Shown piece by piece: positions 1 to 11,700 of a stretch of 34,651 nt of DNA. Origin of the DNA: Gelatoporia subvermispora B. Its lineage: Eukaryota; Basidiomycota; Agaricomycetes; Polyporales; Gelatoporiaceae. The notes under the pieces are model-generated. The model saw only the letters and a list, made by a program, of their open reading frames with translations, had not been told where the DNA came from and did not search any database. The stretch lies in the NCBI GenBank assembly GCA_000320605.2, contig KB445812.1:531131-565781 (forward strand). Reading direction: 5' to 3'. The position numbers and the translations under genes are program-made. Within the stretch, counting starts at the first letter, position 1. Every line of letters begins with the position of its first letter.

Positions 1-1
1 A

Positions 2-2004
2 GTAGATAGGCGCTCTGCCAAGCGCATATTTGTGACAGCTACATTGCCGATCAAGTACAAGAAACTTTACGAGGCCTGGGAGAAGAGCTGCAAGGAGGGT
101 ACCGCTAATCCAGAGAAGCCTCCCACTGCAGCCAAGATTTGAAATGAAGTTGCGACGGAGAAATAGACCTGCAAGATGCGCCTGAGCCAGATAATGTCAC
201 ACTGTAAGCCATTGTGTATGTTAGTGTTGCAGCGCCTGAGAGCTCGCTGCAGATCCTTACAAGCAACAGCAGTAATTTTGCAATCACTCGCAGATGGTCT
301 GGCAGCACGCTATGGCATGGTGGCATCCATTCTACTCGCAGGGCCTATCCCTAAAAAGGGTGGTGTTCTGGAGGTCTGCAAGTTAGTGGGGCTATATTAG
401 GGCTCAAATGGAGAACTCGCCACTTGTGTTAGCGTCTACTCGGGCACAACCCAGGGCTGGGAAGTACAGATTTGGCCAAAATTGGACCCTGATGGATTTA
501 CACAAGTAGAGACGGTCATGCTGCGATTTACTGACAAGGCATTCTGTGAGTATTATATACATTTACTCCTTCGATATCTAAAAAAGGATGTGTCCAGCCG
601 TCAGTGTTCAGAATGCGCATGCACAGAAGTATATGGCAAACGCACCAGGTTCTAATGCTCCTGCTACCAATCTATGTGACGCTCCCACAGGATCACCCAC
701 TGCTCTCCACACAGAGTCGCATACAGAATGTACTCAGTTAGCCGAGATAGCGCCTGTAACCCGGGAGCGCTTTGCTGGATCACCCAAGCGAACGTTCAAG
801 AACAAGCCTCAACGAGCATATCACAGCAAGAAAGCAGCAAAGAAAGGATCTTGCAAGAAGACTAGACAGGCTGTGGTAGAGGAGGCAGTGGCAGCAACGG
901 AGAAGGAGGAGGAGGCCGTCTCTAGCCAGAGCGAGGGAAGCAAGGGGGATGAGCCAGAACTTGGCAGCAGCTCCAGCTCAAGCCAATCTGCTTTTCCGCT
1001 ACCCCTCTCATCCAATCTGCGGTGGTCTGAGCGTCAGGCGGTAGGTGCGGGCTGTGTCCAAGAGCATGTGAACACTCCAAATGTGGCCACATCACAGCCG
1101 CCATCTGACCCGATGTCCTCGCCATCATCTCCGCTGCAGCCGCCGCAGGTTGTTGTATCCTCTGTCACCCCTGCTAAGGACCAGCCTAGAATCGTTTGTC
1201 ATCCAGCTACTCCGGTTCAATCTGCCAGCAGCACTCATCCCTGTGGGCCTGAGCCTCTTACCCTTCCTCCTACTCAGCGCTTGCCAGCCTCATCATCTTA
1301 CTGTGGTGGTTCCGGGACTCCACACCAAGACAATGCTGTGACTGCCAGAAATCTTAACAAAGTTACTATCAATGCCCTTGATCTCACTGGTTGTTCCAAC
1401 AAAATGAAGAAGCACTACAGCCTCCTGCTAGATGCGCCTGGCTGGAATCTGGTATGGGTGCTGTGTCTTCATCGATACATAGTGTTTGAACGTAGGCTCA
1501 GCTTCATGGTATGTATTCTATTCTATATACTATACATAAGTCCTAAGTTAAGGCCAGTCCGACGACTACCGGATCGCCACTGTGGAGCAACCTGTGAACA
1601 TTGGGAGCTGGATCAAGTGCGGGCATCCAGAGCTCAGCCCCAAGTTCAGCAGCTTCAATCAGTTTACTCAATAGCTTGAGGCATGGTGGAAGTCCATGCA
1701 GCCTGCTGAATGTGGTGATGGTACCCTGCACCCAAAGAATATCCCGCCTGCTAGCTAAGAAGGGCTTCATCAACCCGGGAGGAACGGCTTGTTTCTCATT
1801 CTTGTCGGCTTGCTGTGGTGGGGCCGTGAGCTCTACAAGCAGGGAAAGCCGATGGATGCTAGTTCTCTCACGCAGTGGGTGCTCCTACTGGATGACATGG
1901 CTTGGGTTCTCAAGGCGCAGATCACAGTATCCCTGGTGTCACCCGTGAAACGCAAGCTTCTAGCCCTTGAGAGGCCTGCGAAGAAGCGGCGCACAGGTGC
2001 CTGA
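2..2004 (+). pseudogene. Transposon-associated Agaricomycete ORF, copy A (broken)
   Basis: I recognise this as a protein type that recurs in Agaricomycete repeats but has no established function. Reading in segments: an open frame from the window edge (2-142); a short conserved block at 320-370 (MVASILLAGPIPKKGG); a block at 432-550 (SVYSGTTQGWEVQIWPKLD) ending in a GT donor; a long Ser/Pro-rich linker (about 603-1340); then VTINALDLTGC and a hydrophobic block, a short intron after 1508, and finally NGLFLILVGLLWWGRELY and a DDMAWVL block ending at 2002-2004. Breaks seen: TGA at 140-142, a TAG inside the WW-containing block near 1674, and another TAG near 1756. The C-terminal WW/NGL.L/LWWGR pattern is shared with 3905-4717. 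The left end may extend beyond the window. The family match is from memory of the pattern; that it is a pseudogene is inferred from the stops. Confidence 0.55.
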
Positions 2005-3904
2005 TACCTGGATTAGCTTTGTTCGTCTATGGACTCGTCGTGTATGCCTCCTGTTTAATGTGCCCCCAATATATGCTGCATCTGAGATTTGTCAGGATGT
2101 TACCAATTTTGTCAAAATGGGCGCAGAAAGCGCGGGCCATGCCCGACGGTGTGGTGGGGCCAGACGCCCACCTCATCAAGCGAGAAGGCACGCTCAAGTA
2201 TGAAGCACGTCCTCAACAATAATCCCCCTCCCTCCGTTCCCACGGAAAGAGCCAGTCATGTTCTCGATAACCTACTCAATACGATACATGTTTTACCTAC
2301 GTCCCGATAATGTGCGCCGTAAGGCTGCAGCTGCTGACCCCTGAGCGATGACCCACGCCTATGGAGGGACTCAGACTGGCAACACGAGTCTGACCGCCCG
2401 GGATATTGGGGGCATGTTCTGCATGCAAATAGGCGGTGGGCTCGTGCGTAGTCGGCCGATGATCTCGAAATCGGTGATGGCTTCTGAGCGACGGGCTAGG
2501 CAGTCAAGTTCCCCATCGGCCCAGAGATGGTCTCTTTACTTTACGAATCGTGTCCGGTCTCGTCTCCTTCAATACATAGACATCCTCCTTCATATGGCAA
2601 CTGGCATCTGACATACACGCGGCTTCTGTCTTGGTAGATTCCGGAAGCTCTGTCATAAATACGGTCCAGCAGAATTGTATCAGCGCTTTTTTTGGTCCCT
2701 CTCTCACGCTCTCACTGGAAGACTCTCCGTTCGCTCGTTCGAAGTCAAGTATTTGCAGAACACGCCCAAAAGTCTTGCCTGTTAGCGAGCCAGGAGCGCT
2801 TGTTGGCTAGTCAGGTAAGCCCGTGAACCACCTAAGTTGCGAAAGAGCTTTGCACCGCCTAGATTCTCGTATTTCGTACTATATATCCCCTCACCTATCC
2901 GAGCCCATACAGTCCTAAACACATCACACTTCCGGGTCATCTCCCCCTCTTTTCTTACTCCCCTTTGCAATTCCCGAACCTTGCGCTTCATTTCTCCTAC
3001 CACAACGGGGCGAGCGAGCAAGCGGGCCATGACAGGCTCTATGCGGCGGGACAGGGGGGCAGCTGCTCAAATAGCGTGCAGGTACAGCCGACAAATCAGG
3101 TGTGGCAGGCACACAGGTATGCCCAACGAGGCAGGCACATCAGGCGCGCAGGTACAGCCGATGAGCAGCATGAACAGCATGCAGGTACACCTAATGAGAT
3201 GAGCGCCATAAGCACCAGACACAGCAGCAACAGATGCGCAATAACAGAACATCTGAATTGGGACTTAAGCAATAAACATAAATGCAACCCAACATGTGAC
3301 CACTGAGCTTATCAGGGTTATTATTGGATTATTCATATCTCAAAACGGAACTAGGGTCTTTTGCAAAACTGTCCACTGCTATATCGGGTCTGTTTATCAA
3401 ATTGGCTACAGGGAGGGGTGAAATCTGCACGTCCGCATCTGGGTGGTCTCCATATGTCCCGGGGCACGTGAACACCCAAATCGAGGAGCCCAAGGCATCC
3501 CCGAGCGCCCGAGCACCCCTGTGCGTGCACCTGCCCAAGTACAGGTGTTCTCTGTATGTTTTATTCTGCGTGTGCGCCGAAAATAGGACGCCCCATATTC
3601 AACTGCCCAATTGGGACTGATATTGAGCATCCCGCCCATATTTGGGAGTGCCCAAAGCTGCTGCGCGAGCTCCCTGGGCGCAACGGCAGCTTATATAGCA
3701 CAACTACCGCATTTGGTGTGATGCCGAGATGCCGCACGACGAGCACAGGCAGCCCCCAGGTGGTCCCTGCCGAGCAGCAGGAGGCCCTGGGAATGATGTA
3801 TTGTGGTGCGAGCAGCCCCCGCAGGCATTGTATTATGAGGGGTGGGGGGTTGCCCGCAAATAATGTAAAGGAACTACAATAGCAGCTGAGCGGAGCCGAC
3901 CTCT
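2005..3904. other. Gene-free stretch with short repeats
   Basis: No recognisable coding region. Short open frames occur on both strands but none shows a known motif or plausible exon structure. At about 3078-3200 there is an irregular direct repeat of a GCAGGTACAGCCGA-type unit (near 3078 and 3150, with a shortened copy near 3180). The stretch lies between two copies of the same transposon-associated ORF family and is probably repeat-derived. Confidence 0.4.
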
Positions 3905-4717
3905 GTGACGACACTGACCCCCGTAACACCATTAGCCTCTGCAACAGAGCCGACCTCCATAACACTGTCAGCCTCTGCAACGCTGTCCACCTCTGCAGCG
4001 TCACCAGCAGCCGGTACATTCCCAGTACCCCTGACCATTGATACGACCCCGACAACAGCTTTGACCGCTATTATTCCGCTCGACTATTGTGCTTACCGCG
4101 AGCGTTTCCCTTGGCTTGTTGAGGCGAAAACCTTCCTTCGGACTGTGGATTATGATACAGAAGGCTGGCAATCTTTTGTTAACGCTCTCGTCCGATTCGA
4201 AACTGCCCTCAATTTCTCTCAATCTGCCAAGTACGAGCAACGAATGTACGACACTCGTCCGGGCATAGTCTCACAGTGGCAAGCCTACGGCAGGAAGTTC
4301 TCCTTTGTACCCCACACAATCACATCAATATCAGCGATAGCATTCGGGCAGGAGGTGATACAATGGTGGACAGTACTCCAACCCGAATTCCGCTGAAAGT
4401 ACAGCTGGCCGTTCCCGCTGGAACACGACCTGGGCCAATGCAAATGGGGTCAACTTCTGCAAGGATCAAAGAATGGAGTATTTTACGTCATTCTATACCT
4501 GTGGTGGTGGCGCTCCCTTGTCAAGACCGAGTACGAGACACGATTACTCGACTTTGCTATTACAGATGTTACCTGGGTCCTAGATAAGATGTGCTCTGAT
4601 GTACGCACTGATCAGGCACAAGGAGGAAGTGTTGTGAAGCTCGGTAAGAGGCGTGTTTCGTCAACCTTTGCTGTATCTTCCAAGAAGAGTGCTCGCCAAT
4701 CTCGGTATGGTCGTTAG
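3905..4717 (+). pseudogene. Transposon-associated Agaricomycete ORF, copy B (one in-frame stop)
   Basis: A single frame runs from ATG 3905 to TAG 4715-4717 and is interrupted only by TGA at 4394-4396. It starts with a Thr/Ser/Ala/Pro-rich low-complexity region encoded by near-repeats of an ACCTCTGCAAC-like unit. It then carries the core also seen in copy A: a GWQSFVNALVRFETALNF block, a QWWTVLQPEFR block (immediately before the TGA), an NGVFYVILYLWWWRSL block and a WVLDKM block. The tail is Lys/Ser-rich. The codon before the stop begins WR in relatives, so the TGA looks like a point mutation of an Arg or Trp codon. The function of the family is unknown. It lies 0.5 kb upstream of a transposase relic on the same strand, so both may derive from one element. 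Confidence 0.6.
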
Positions 4718-4810
4718 CTGTGTCCCATGTAGTAGTGGTATGTTTGCTCACCATGATTTGTATGCGTCCATATGATAGCTAGCATGCAACATGTGGTATG
4801 TTTTTCATGA

Positions 4811-4990
4811 GCCGGAACAGAGGGCACGTACGGAACAGAGGGCGGGCGCTACACAGAGGGCGGGCACTGCACACGGGCACAAAACGGAAGGTGGGCGGGC
4901 AAGGACGGAGCAGCGCACAGGTGCGTGCACCACGGCACTGCACCGGAGCGCAAAGGGAGCACGTGCAGAGCCCCAGAGGAAAGAAGCACG
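4811..4990. repeat. Degenerate G/C-rich tandem repeat
   Basis: Units of the type GGAACAGAGGGCGGGCGC recur with variation between about 4811 and 4870, followed by looser copies of GGGCACTGCAC and AGCACGTGCAGA (twice, near 4959 and 4985). The block separates copy B from the transposase relic. No protein reading is convincing here. Confidence 0.5.
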
Positions 4991-5211
4991 TGCAGAATTC
5001 TGTGTGGTGCCGAAAGCATGCCGAGACAAAAGTCACATGCTAGATTTCCTAGAAAGGCAAGCCAGGGGGCTAGCCAGGCGTTGTAAAATGGTCCTTGTAA
5101 TATTCAGATGGCTATAGCACACAATGCACTTATGACTATAGCCTTGGATTGCAAAATTCTCCTGGTAAGCACAGCTGATTTGGGGTGCCAAATAGATTGG
5201 ACTCTTCCATT

Positions 5212-6386
5212 ATGGAGTCTAAGCACATTGATGCAGTCAAGGAGCCGTGGCACCGCTCCAACAGGTATGATGCCCTCGGACAGATGCTTTAGACAACCCA
5301 GCGCATGGACAAATTAGCCACGCTACATATCGACCTCAAGGATCGAGGTCTCCTCGACGGAAACATCCTCGTAGATGTATGTCGTCTATACGGTTTGTCC
5401 TCTATTTCAAGTTGTGTTCACACAATTCAAAGCTAACATTGCATTAGAATTAGCACTGGATGATTTGGAGATATCAGATCCTTGGGCAGCTTGTGCAGTG
5501 CGCAACAGTACCCGAACAAGTAAGCGTGAAGATGACAAGCAGAAGGAGAACCAAGACAAAGACTCTTCGGAAGAACCAGAAGTAGATGAACCACGAACAA
5601 CATCAAAGGTCAGACTTGCTCACACACATCGTATGTACTCTGGTTTCACTATCGTAATTCGGTCGCAAATGGTTTGACTTCCATCTCCGGAGCGTACTCT
5701 TTCTAGGGATGTTCACACCCTCGTGCTTCAAGTGTGTCAACCACGTCTTGTCAAATTCATACAACAATTTCTATATGATTAGACATTGCAAGACACCAAT
5801 CAAGTATCCTCAGAGGTCCCTCTTGACGTGTGTCCGGATTTCAGGGAGAAAGTCTATGTGTACTATTCTGCCACTGCTACATATTATGCCTCTGGCACGC
5901 AAAGAATGCACAGAGAGCACATTCAGGCAACTCTGTCGTGGTTTGGCGGTGGGTATCGTTTCAACTGTGTCTTCCTCAGTCTGGATGGCTTTGACGACAG
6001 CATCAATGGATACGGCGTTGCAAGGATCAAGCTTTTCATGTCCTTCAAGTACCGCCGTACTATTTACCCCTGCACTTTGGTCCACTGGTCCAGACAAGCA
6101 GACCGGAAGATGGCTTGTTCAGCCGGAATATCTCACATCCGATGGAAGCCCATACCTTGCCATTATTCACCTCGATACGATCAAGCGTGCCACACATCTG
6201 ATGCCACGATTCCCCATAGAAAAAGTCCCCATCGATCTTGAGCCATACCAGTCTCTCGAGAAGTTCGACTCATTTTGTCTCAACCACTATATCAATCACC
6301 ATGCATTTGATATGGTCTTTGCATGTAAGTGGTGGCGACGGCTATTGCTCCTCTGGTCATCACTACTCAGACTGCTTGAATTGTAG
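5212..6386 (+). pseudogene. DNA-transposon relic, C-terminal part (Plavaka/CxC-type proteins)
   Basis: ATG at 5212 opens a reading with PWHRSNRYDALGQML, a TAG, then TTQRMDKLATLHIDLKDRG; this motif recurs in Agaricomycete transposon proteins. After an intron-like gap a block of acidic/Lys-rich coding follows (5450-5610). From about 5710 the C-terminal domain is clear: a QQFLYD block followed by TAG, then the motif YYSATATYYASGTQRM, an ARIKLFMSFKYRRTIYPC block and, after a +1 frameshift near 6085, VQPEYLTSDGSPYLAIIHLD and NHYINHHAFDMVF. The order matches the C-terminal region of large transposase-related proteins I associate with Plavaka/CxC elements; the exact element name is uncertain. Two in-frame stops plus a frameshift make it non-functional. 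No terminal inverted repeats were identified. Confidence 0.6.
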
Positions 6387-7369
6387 CACATCCCTGTCCT
6401 TCAATTGAGGCCCAAGGGGAGCAGTTACATCTTGTAGAATAGCCTTGAGATATAGAAAGTGCAATGACGGTATATTGGATGCTCACAGTAAGTCTCCATT
6501 GGCCTACTTCGGAGCGACGGAGTTAATAATGATCTCTCTGGTCCATATTTCACGCCCACACAGGAAAAGCATTTCATAATGTTATCCTGTAACCTCATAA
6601 CCGAAACTCACATGAGTGGTCGGTGCAAGCTGGATGCGAAGAGCGATAGCAATCTTCATCTCTGGAAAGACATAGTATGGGGGCTCGCGTTCGTAGCTTT
6701 GTTGACTTTGACATGTGTTGTATATCTATCTCCGCTTCTGGATATCTATTGTGCGTGTCTATGACTATTAGCTTAAAGCGCCGCAAGCGAAACTGAAACA
6801 ACTACTGCCGCTTTGATTAATTTTCTTACTTCTGTCTACTTTTGCTCACTTTAGCTCCCACTTTTCACGTGCCACTGGGATATGGGAGCAATAAAGTCGA
6901 AAAAGTCGAAAAAGAACTCAAAGTACCCGCTCCCGAGCAAAAGCGCGTTGTAAAGTACAGCTCAAAGTGGCAAAATCGGAATGAAGATTTTGCTGATGCT
7001 ATATAGTTCGGTGTGCTCGCAAAGTAGAGTAGATCTTTTTACTCTTGTATCCTACCGTACTCGTCAACTAGAGACTGGGTACAGCATACGGCTCACGTGA
7101 CAAAGACTCAAGGTTTCTTTCACTATGCCTTCCATCAGTCCTTGATATTATACGCTCAGACTAAGGGACGCTTCGCATCCGCACTCTAGCGTTCAACAGG
7201 CTGGACATTGGTCGGACAGACAACACATGGATAGGATTCATCCCTGAGAACAATCTCTTATGCACTACTGGTATCTCTGCACTCTAACTACAGTAGCTCA
7301 CAGATGCGCCTGGAACTTGGAAGCATGTGGTGGCACGACACACAATCAAAAATTTCACACTGAATCAGC
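6387..7369. other. Gene-free stretch downstream of transposase relic
   Basis: No coding region recognised. A short direct repeat AAAGTCGAA/AAAGTCGAA lies near 6894-6912, next to an A-rich block (6884-6960). This could be the decayed end of the element to the left, but no matching inverted copy was found. Confidence 0.35.
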
Positions 7370-9335
7370 CTATGTAGTCGTGGATGTCTGCATCTGAATT
7401 TCCATAATCTAAAAGCCGAGGCATATAAGGTTATATGTAGGCAAATGGTTGAGCACATGAGGGCTTACGTGATTTTTATATGCAACATCAGAACCATCGT
7501 GTTTAATGTGATGGACCCTGTCATGCGCGGAGGCTGGAGTGGATAATGGGATGGTGACCAATCCAACATTGGTATTGCCTGCCTTCCGTAGCATATATCC
7601 CGCGTTCAAAGTGGCCAAGAGAGAGTTTAGCAGCACTGTGTTAATGTCAGTAACAATTGATCGATATATAACAGGCCAGAGCAGGAATGTACATTTTGGG
7701 AGTACAAAATAAACTGCCAGGAAGATAAAATTGCTTTGCATAGTCACAAACTTTCATATCCATAAGCATGCAAATCGCTAGATACAGTGAATGTGAGACT
7801 CACGCAGACAAAACAAATCGTGGCACAAAGACTGCATGACTGATCAGTTCACCTGATGCCTGCTGTACCATGACTTATGACCCACCTTGTCAGTACCCCG
7901 GAATTCACACTATAAATGACAAGAATCTGTATCACTGAATCTGTCCTATTGTCGGTATAGTCAGTATGACATTGCCCTCACAACCGCACCAATTTGGAAC
8001 GAACCGAGAAAAGCCAGTATGGCATCTACGGAGGAGAATGGTCAAGGAGCATGCGAGCAGTATGTCCACAATGACACTGCTGCCAAGGCTTAGGTACAGA
8101 ACCTACTTTGTGTTCACGTTAATGATAGGGCAAGCGAATTATTAAAAGACATATTACGGATAGCTCCGAGACCTGAGTGAATTCATGCAACATTGCGCTG
8201 TTGATTACAAAACTCATCATCATCAGTGATCTTATAGCGAATAATGTTGCTTAATCTCTTGCCGCAAATACTGTATGGTCATTTAAGGTATACTAAGCCC
8301 CACATTGCATGAGTTCACACAAAACTCGCTAATACTACCGACTTAGTCAAGATGCCCATGAGTATGCTATGTTAAGATACGATACTGGGAATGAGTACCC
8401 ACCGAAGACAACGATGGCACACATGAACTGAGAAACTTTCAGATACAATATCATAGTTCAACACGATTTCACTCACAATTGGGATTGTAATCACTCGATT
8501 GCGTTTGCTGACTATGCATACGAGATTCAGCAATTGTACAGGGAGTGGTACGCTTAATGCTTACGTCTTCACAACCGGTAACAGGATATGCTGGTTGCAT
8601 CTGTCAGAAAATGACATGCATTCAAGACGTAGTACGTACCATCTGACAGTGAGATCACTGACACCCTGCGAGACAAGCTGTCAGCTCTAATTGACTGGAA
8701 GTGTTCTAGAAGATTCACTGTCACAACAACAGATGCCTTGAAGACCGGGAAATGATATGAGTACGCTGAATAGTATTAAGCATGGGACTGACAGGTATGC
8801 TCCTGCGATTACAAAGGAATGTTTTTATTAATACACAAAGTCCAATATGCTCGAAGAACATACCAGATAGGGATCACAATTGCAAGCAGATTGCCATACA
8901 TAGTAACAGCATAGTAGTAGACCACATGACTTATCAACATTTGATGCACATTATCCAGAGTCCTTGTACATGTCAGGAGCTCATGAAAGTTCGAACCATG
9001 TTGAATTGAACTATACCAAAGGAAGGCAACCTATCACTCTGCTATCAACCTCTGTCAGAAACAGCAGGGGGGTCTAACATACCGTGAGTTTCATGATTTT
9101 GGGATCCGAAGTACGACATCAATAATACATGTAAGCTTGAGCATTGGTGATTCCCCATGGACTGACCTAGTGATAAGACCAGAGCCATCCTAGGTATACG
9201 ATGTTTCAACATACCCTGCAGCCAGTATGACACCTGCAGGTAGTGTTAGCTAGAGAGAGTAGTAGAGCAATCCACCGTGCCTATAAGTGCAGCACCAAGG
9301 GTGCTGTCTAGATGAAGATGTAATAGAGTAGCCAT
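7370..9335 (-). CDS. DUF6534-type multi-pass membrane protein, about 17 small exons, one in-frame TGA
   Basis: Agaricomycete DUF6534 family, seven-helix-like membrane protein of unknown role. ATG at 9335 starts MATLLHLHLDSTLGAALIGT, matching the family N-terminus. Downstream exons read WGITNAQAYMYY (9083-9166), TLDNVHQMLISHVVYYY and VTMYGN (8864-8979), WSIPVSPML (8765-8802), VSKRNRVITIPI (8477-8511), FMCAIVVF (8403-8427), VLCELMQCGAY (8294-8324), AMLHEFTQVSELS (8158-8197), VDILLACSLTILLRR (8005-8079), TDSVIQILVIYSVNSGVLT (7886-7945), a short exon 7804-7839, NFIFLAVYFVLPK (7693-7733), LLNSLLATLNAGYML (7469-7635) and a last exon 7370-7408 ending in TAG. Most boundaries have GT/AG and agree in phase. 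Doubts: a TGA right after YMYY in the third exon, one phase mismatch before VDILL, and uncertain exons around 8600-8760. It may be a recent pseudogene. A TATA-like ATAAATA lies about 45 bp upstream of the ATG. Confidence 0.7.
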
Positions 9336-11149
9336 GGAGAAGCTTCAATAAGACGAACTCAGGATGGAGCCGCAAGTAAACGTTGGCTTGTATTTATGCA
9401 CATTCGAGATCACACGTACAACGAATGCAGTATCGTGGGATTCCTCTTGGCTCCATAGTTTCTCCACCCAGAGGAGGCTGTACATTCACAATTCTTCCGG
9501 ACAGCTTCAGATATGGACACAGACATAAGCACTGGCAGATTAGCCCTAGTTATTCTCGATAGAAATCAGCACATAAATTAGGGTCAGACGCACTCTGACC
9601 TGACAAAGTAATTATCAATGTACCCTCTAGCTTTCGGGGAAAGATGCGATCACCGGTGAGCTTCCCTCCCTTATCTTTGTGATCTTGTTCATCACGACCT
9701 AGTCTTATCATCAAATGCAGCATGTAGGTATTCACATCCAGGCGAAGTCGTGGGTCCAGAAAAGCGGCATCCTTGGAGCGAGTTAGGGAAGAGTAATTGC
9801 TGGCACGGCCTTTGGAGGATGATGCCACAGGAGGACCAGGTACTGCGTAAGCAGTTCCAGAAGCAGTGAGATACATCTGCAGAGGTGGGACCCCGTCGAG
9901 TGGTTCCGTAATACTAGCATGTCTTTTTTTACATTGCGGGCGTGCCCTGGGATAGCTCTCACCTCGCTTCTCCAATGTATTGTGACCGTCTGTTGCATTT
10001 GCTCACGAGGTCAGGGAGGGAACCCAGAGCACCCAGCACCCGGCATGGTGGGCCCTGGCCATGTGTCCTTATCGGTACCATTGGCGCCCACTTGCGCAAG
10101 GTGAACCAGCCGTGAACCTCTGCTGCTTTTTTGGATGGAAATCCTTCTCCTCTTCCTCCTCCTCCACGTTCAAGTGCTCACATAAAATCGCACATCAGGC
10201 CAGTACTATGACGATCTCTTCTAGAAGCTGCATGCGAAATGCATGTACATGGGTGCCGATGAAGTTTGGACCTCAATGTGCAACAGATGAGGGATATAGA
10301 GTCGTTGTGACACCCCTCATGATCCATGTACTCCCGTTGGATGTCTATGTGACAGTAGAACGTTCATAGTTGAACAGGTGTCTGCCTCGGCCGGGCGACC
10401 CTCGGACACGCGTTGCCAATGTCTAAGAAATGAGACTGCCATTCAAGGTCCAAAAAGGATAAAATACATCACATTTTACCCAGTAAGGGAAGTCAGATCC
10501 AAAGGAGGCAAAATCAGGTCAAAAACGACAGACAAAGATTTGTTAGAGTGTGGCTTTTTTGAGACAAATGCCAGTGTGGCCATGATACTGTGATACATCA
10601 TAGTCCCATGGGCGATTCTGGACATCTGTGCCTCGCCTTCTGATCTATCTGGCACTTGTCGGGCCTCTATTTTTGGAGCTGCTTGGCATAATCAGTACCC
10701 ATAAATTTTCCCTCGGACATGATCAACCTGTTCTAGCCCATGCCATTTACTCATCACACCCATGAACGGCGTAACCTGATAGGCACCTTTTAGCGGAAAC
10801 GTGTATCTTTCAGTATGTATGTACTCTCGGCATTTACTCACGGCACATGTCTAACTATCATCCGGCTGTACAGATATGATCCAACCAGTTATGAGCTGTA
10901 GAAGACCTCCTAAGTTCTACTCGCCTGACCCACGCACAAGTTGCTTTCGTTGGAGTGACCCCAGAAGAGTCAAACATAATATCATTCTTCTGTTACTTCC
11001 GCTCCTAGCTACATAGATAGGGGTCACATGCTGATCATCTCAGTCTCAGCTATAGTAAGTGTCCAATATCGTCGCTGATGGTTGTCATGCATCAACTAAG
11101 CGCCCATTAGGATGTCCATTTGTGTTCAGCCGAAGATAGCTAAGGAATC
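9336..11149. other. Gene-free stretch
   Basis: Nothing recognised. The longest open frame is on the minus strand (9550-9975, 141 codons, Lys/Arg-rich) and has no motif I know; a pyrimidine-rich run sits at 10143-10165. The 5' part of the P450 relic to the right may extend into the last few hundred bases in unreadable form. Confidence 0.3.
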
Positions 11150-11700
11150 CCTTTGGCCATGCGGCTCTGCCCATGCAATTCATACTAATGCAATGGATTG
11201 GAGAACAACGAAGATGGTGCTGAGAAGCCTGTCCTCGAGCACACATGATTTCCGACGGCGCGCTGGCCGTCACCGCAGGTTCAGATACCATGTTAAATGT
11301 CATCGTGCATGTATTTTACTACGTGCTTTGCAATCCGACCGACTAAATGAGCCTCCAAGCTCAAGTAGACAAGCTTCATCCCTCGGGAGAGAACCCTTTG
11401 GACATTAAGCACCACTCGAACATGTCTTTCATGAATGCGGTCATGTAAGCAGCAGCCCTCAGGTATCAGCTACGGCTTACCTGCTATACTATCTGCCCTG
11501 TGCCTTCTCCCTGTCTTGGAAAATAGCAGAGACCAGACTACTCCCGAATTCAGGAGATTCGTGGGGTCGATGAATGCGCTACGCCTTTCTATTCTAGTGA
11601 CACTTACTTATACCTTCACTGGGCTCATGCAGATTCTTTCCGGGAGGTACAAACGCGACACTCCATATCTATTTGGTACACTGTGATCCAGGATCAGACC
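11150..11700 (+). pseudogene. Cytochrome P450 relic (I-helix to K-helix region)
   Basis: At 11198-11235 the frame reads NNEDGAEKPVLEH, then after a shift SDGALAVTAGSDTM (11247 on), the P450 I-helix oxygen-binding motif A-G-S-D-T. It continues FYYVLCNPTD, a stop, then LQAQVDKLHPSGENPLDIKHH and MSFMNAVM (to about 11446). After an intron-like gap ETRLLPNSG corresponds to the K-helix E-x-x-R motif, and FPGGTNATLHIYLVH (11637-11675) to the region after it. In intact basidiomycete P450s these blocks come in the same order. At least two frameshifts and two stops are present, and neither the N-terminal anchor nor the heme-binding Cys region was found, so this is a decayed fragment of a membrane-bound monooxygenase gene. 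Confidence 0.7.

Noticed and set aside
1..6386. LTR retrotransposon
   Set aside because: No reverse-transcriptase, integrase or protease motif and no long terminal repeats were found; the readable proteins belong to DNA-transposon-associated families.
9550..9975. 141-codon minus-strand open frame
   Set aside because: No similarity recognised and no supporting exons; open frames of this size occur by chance.
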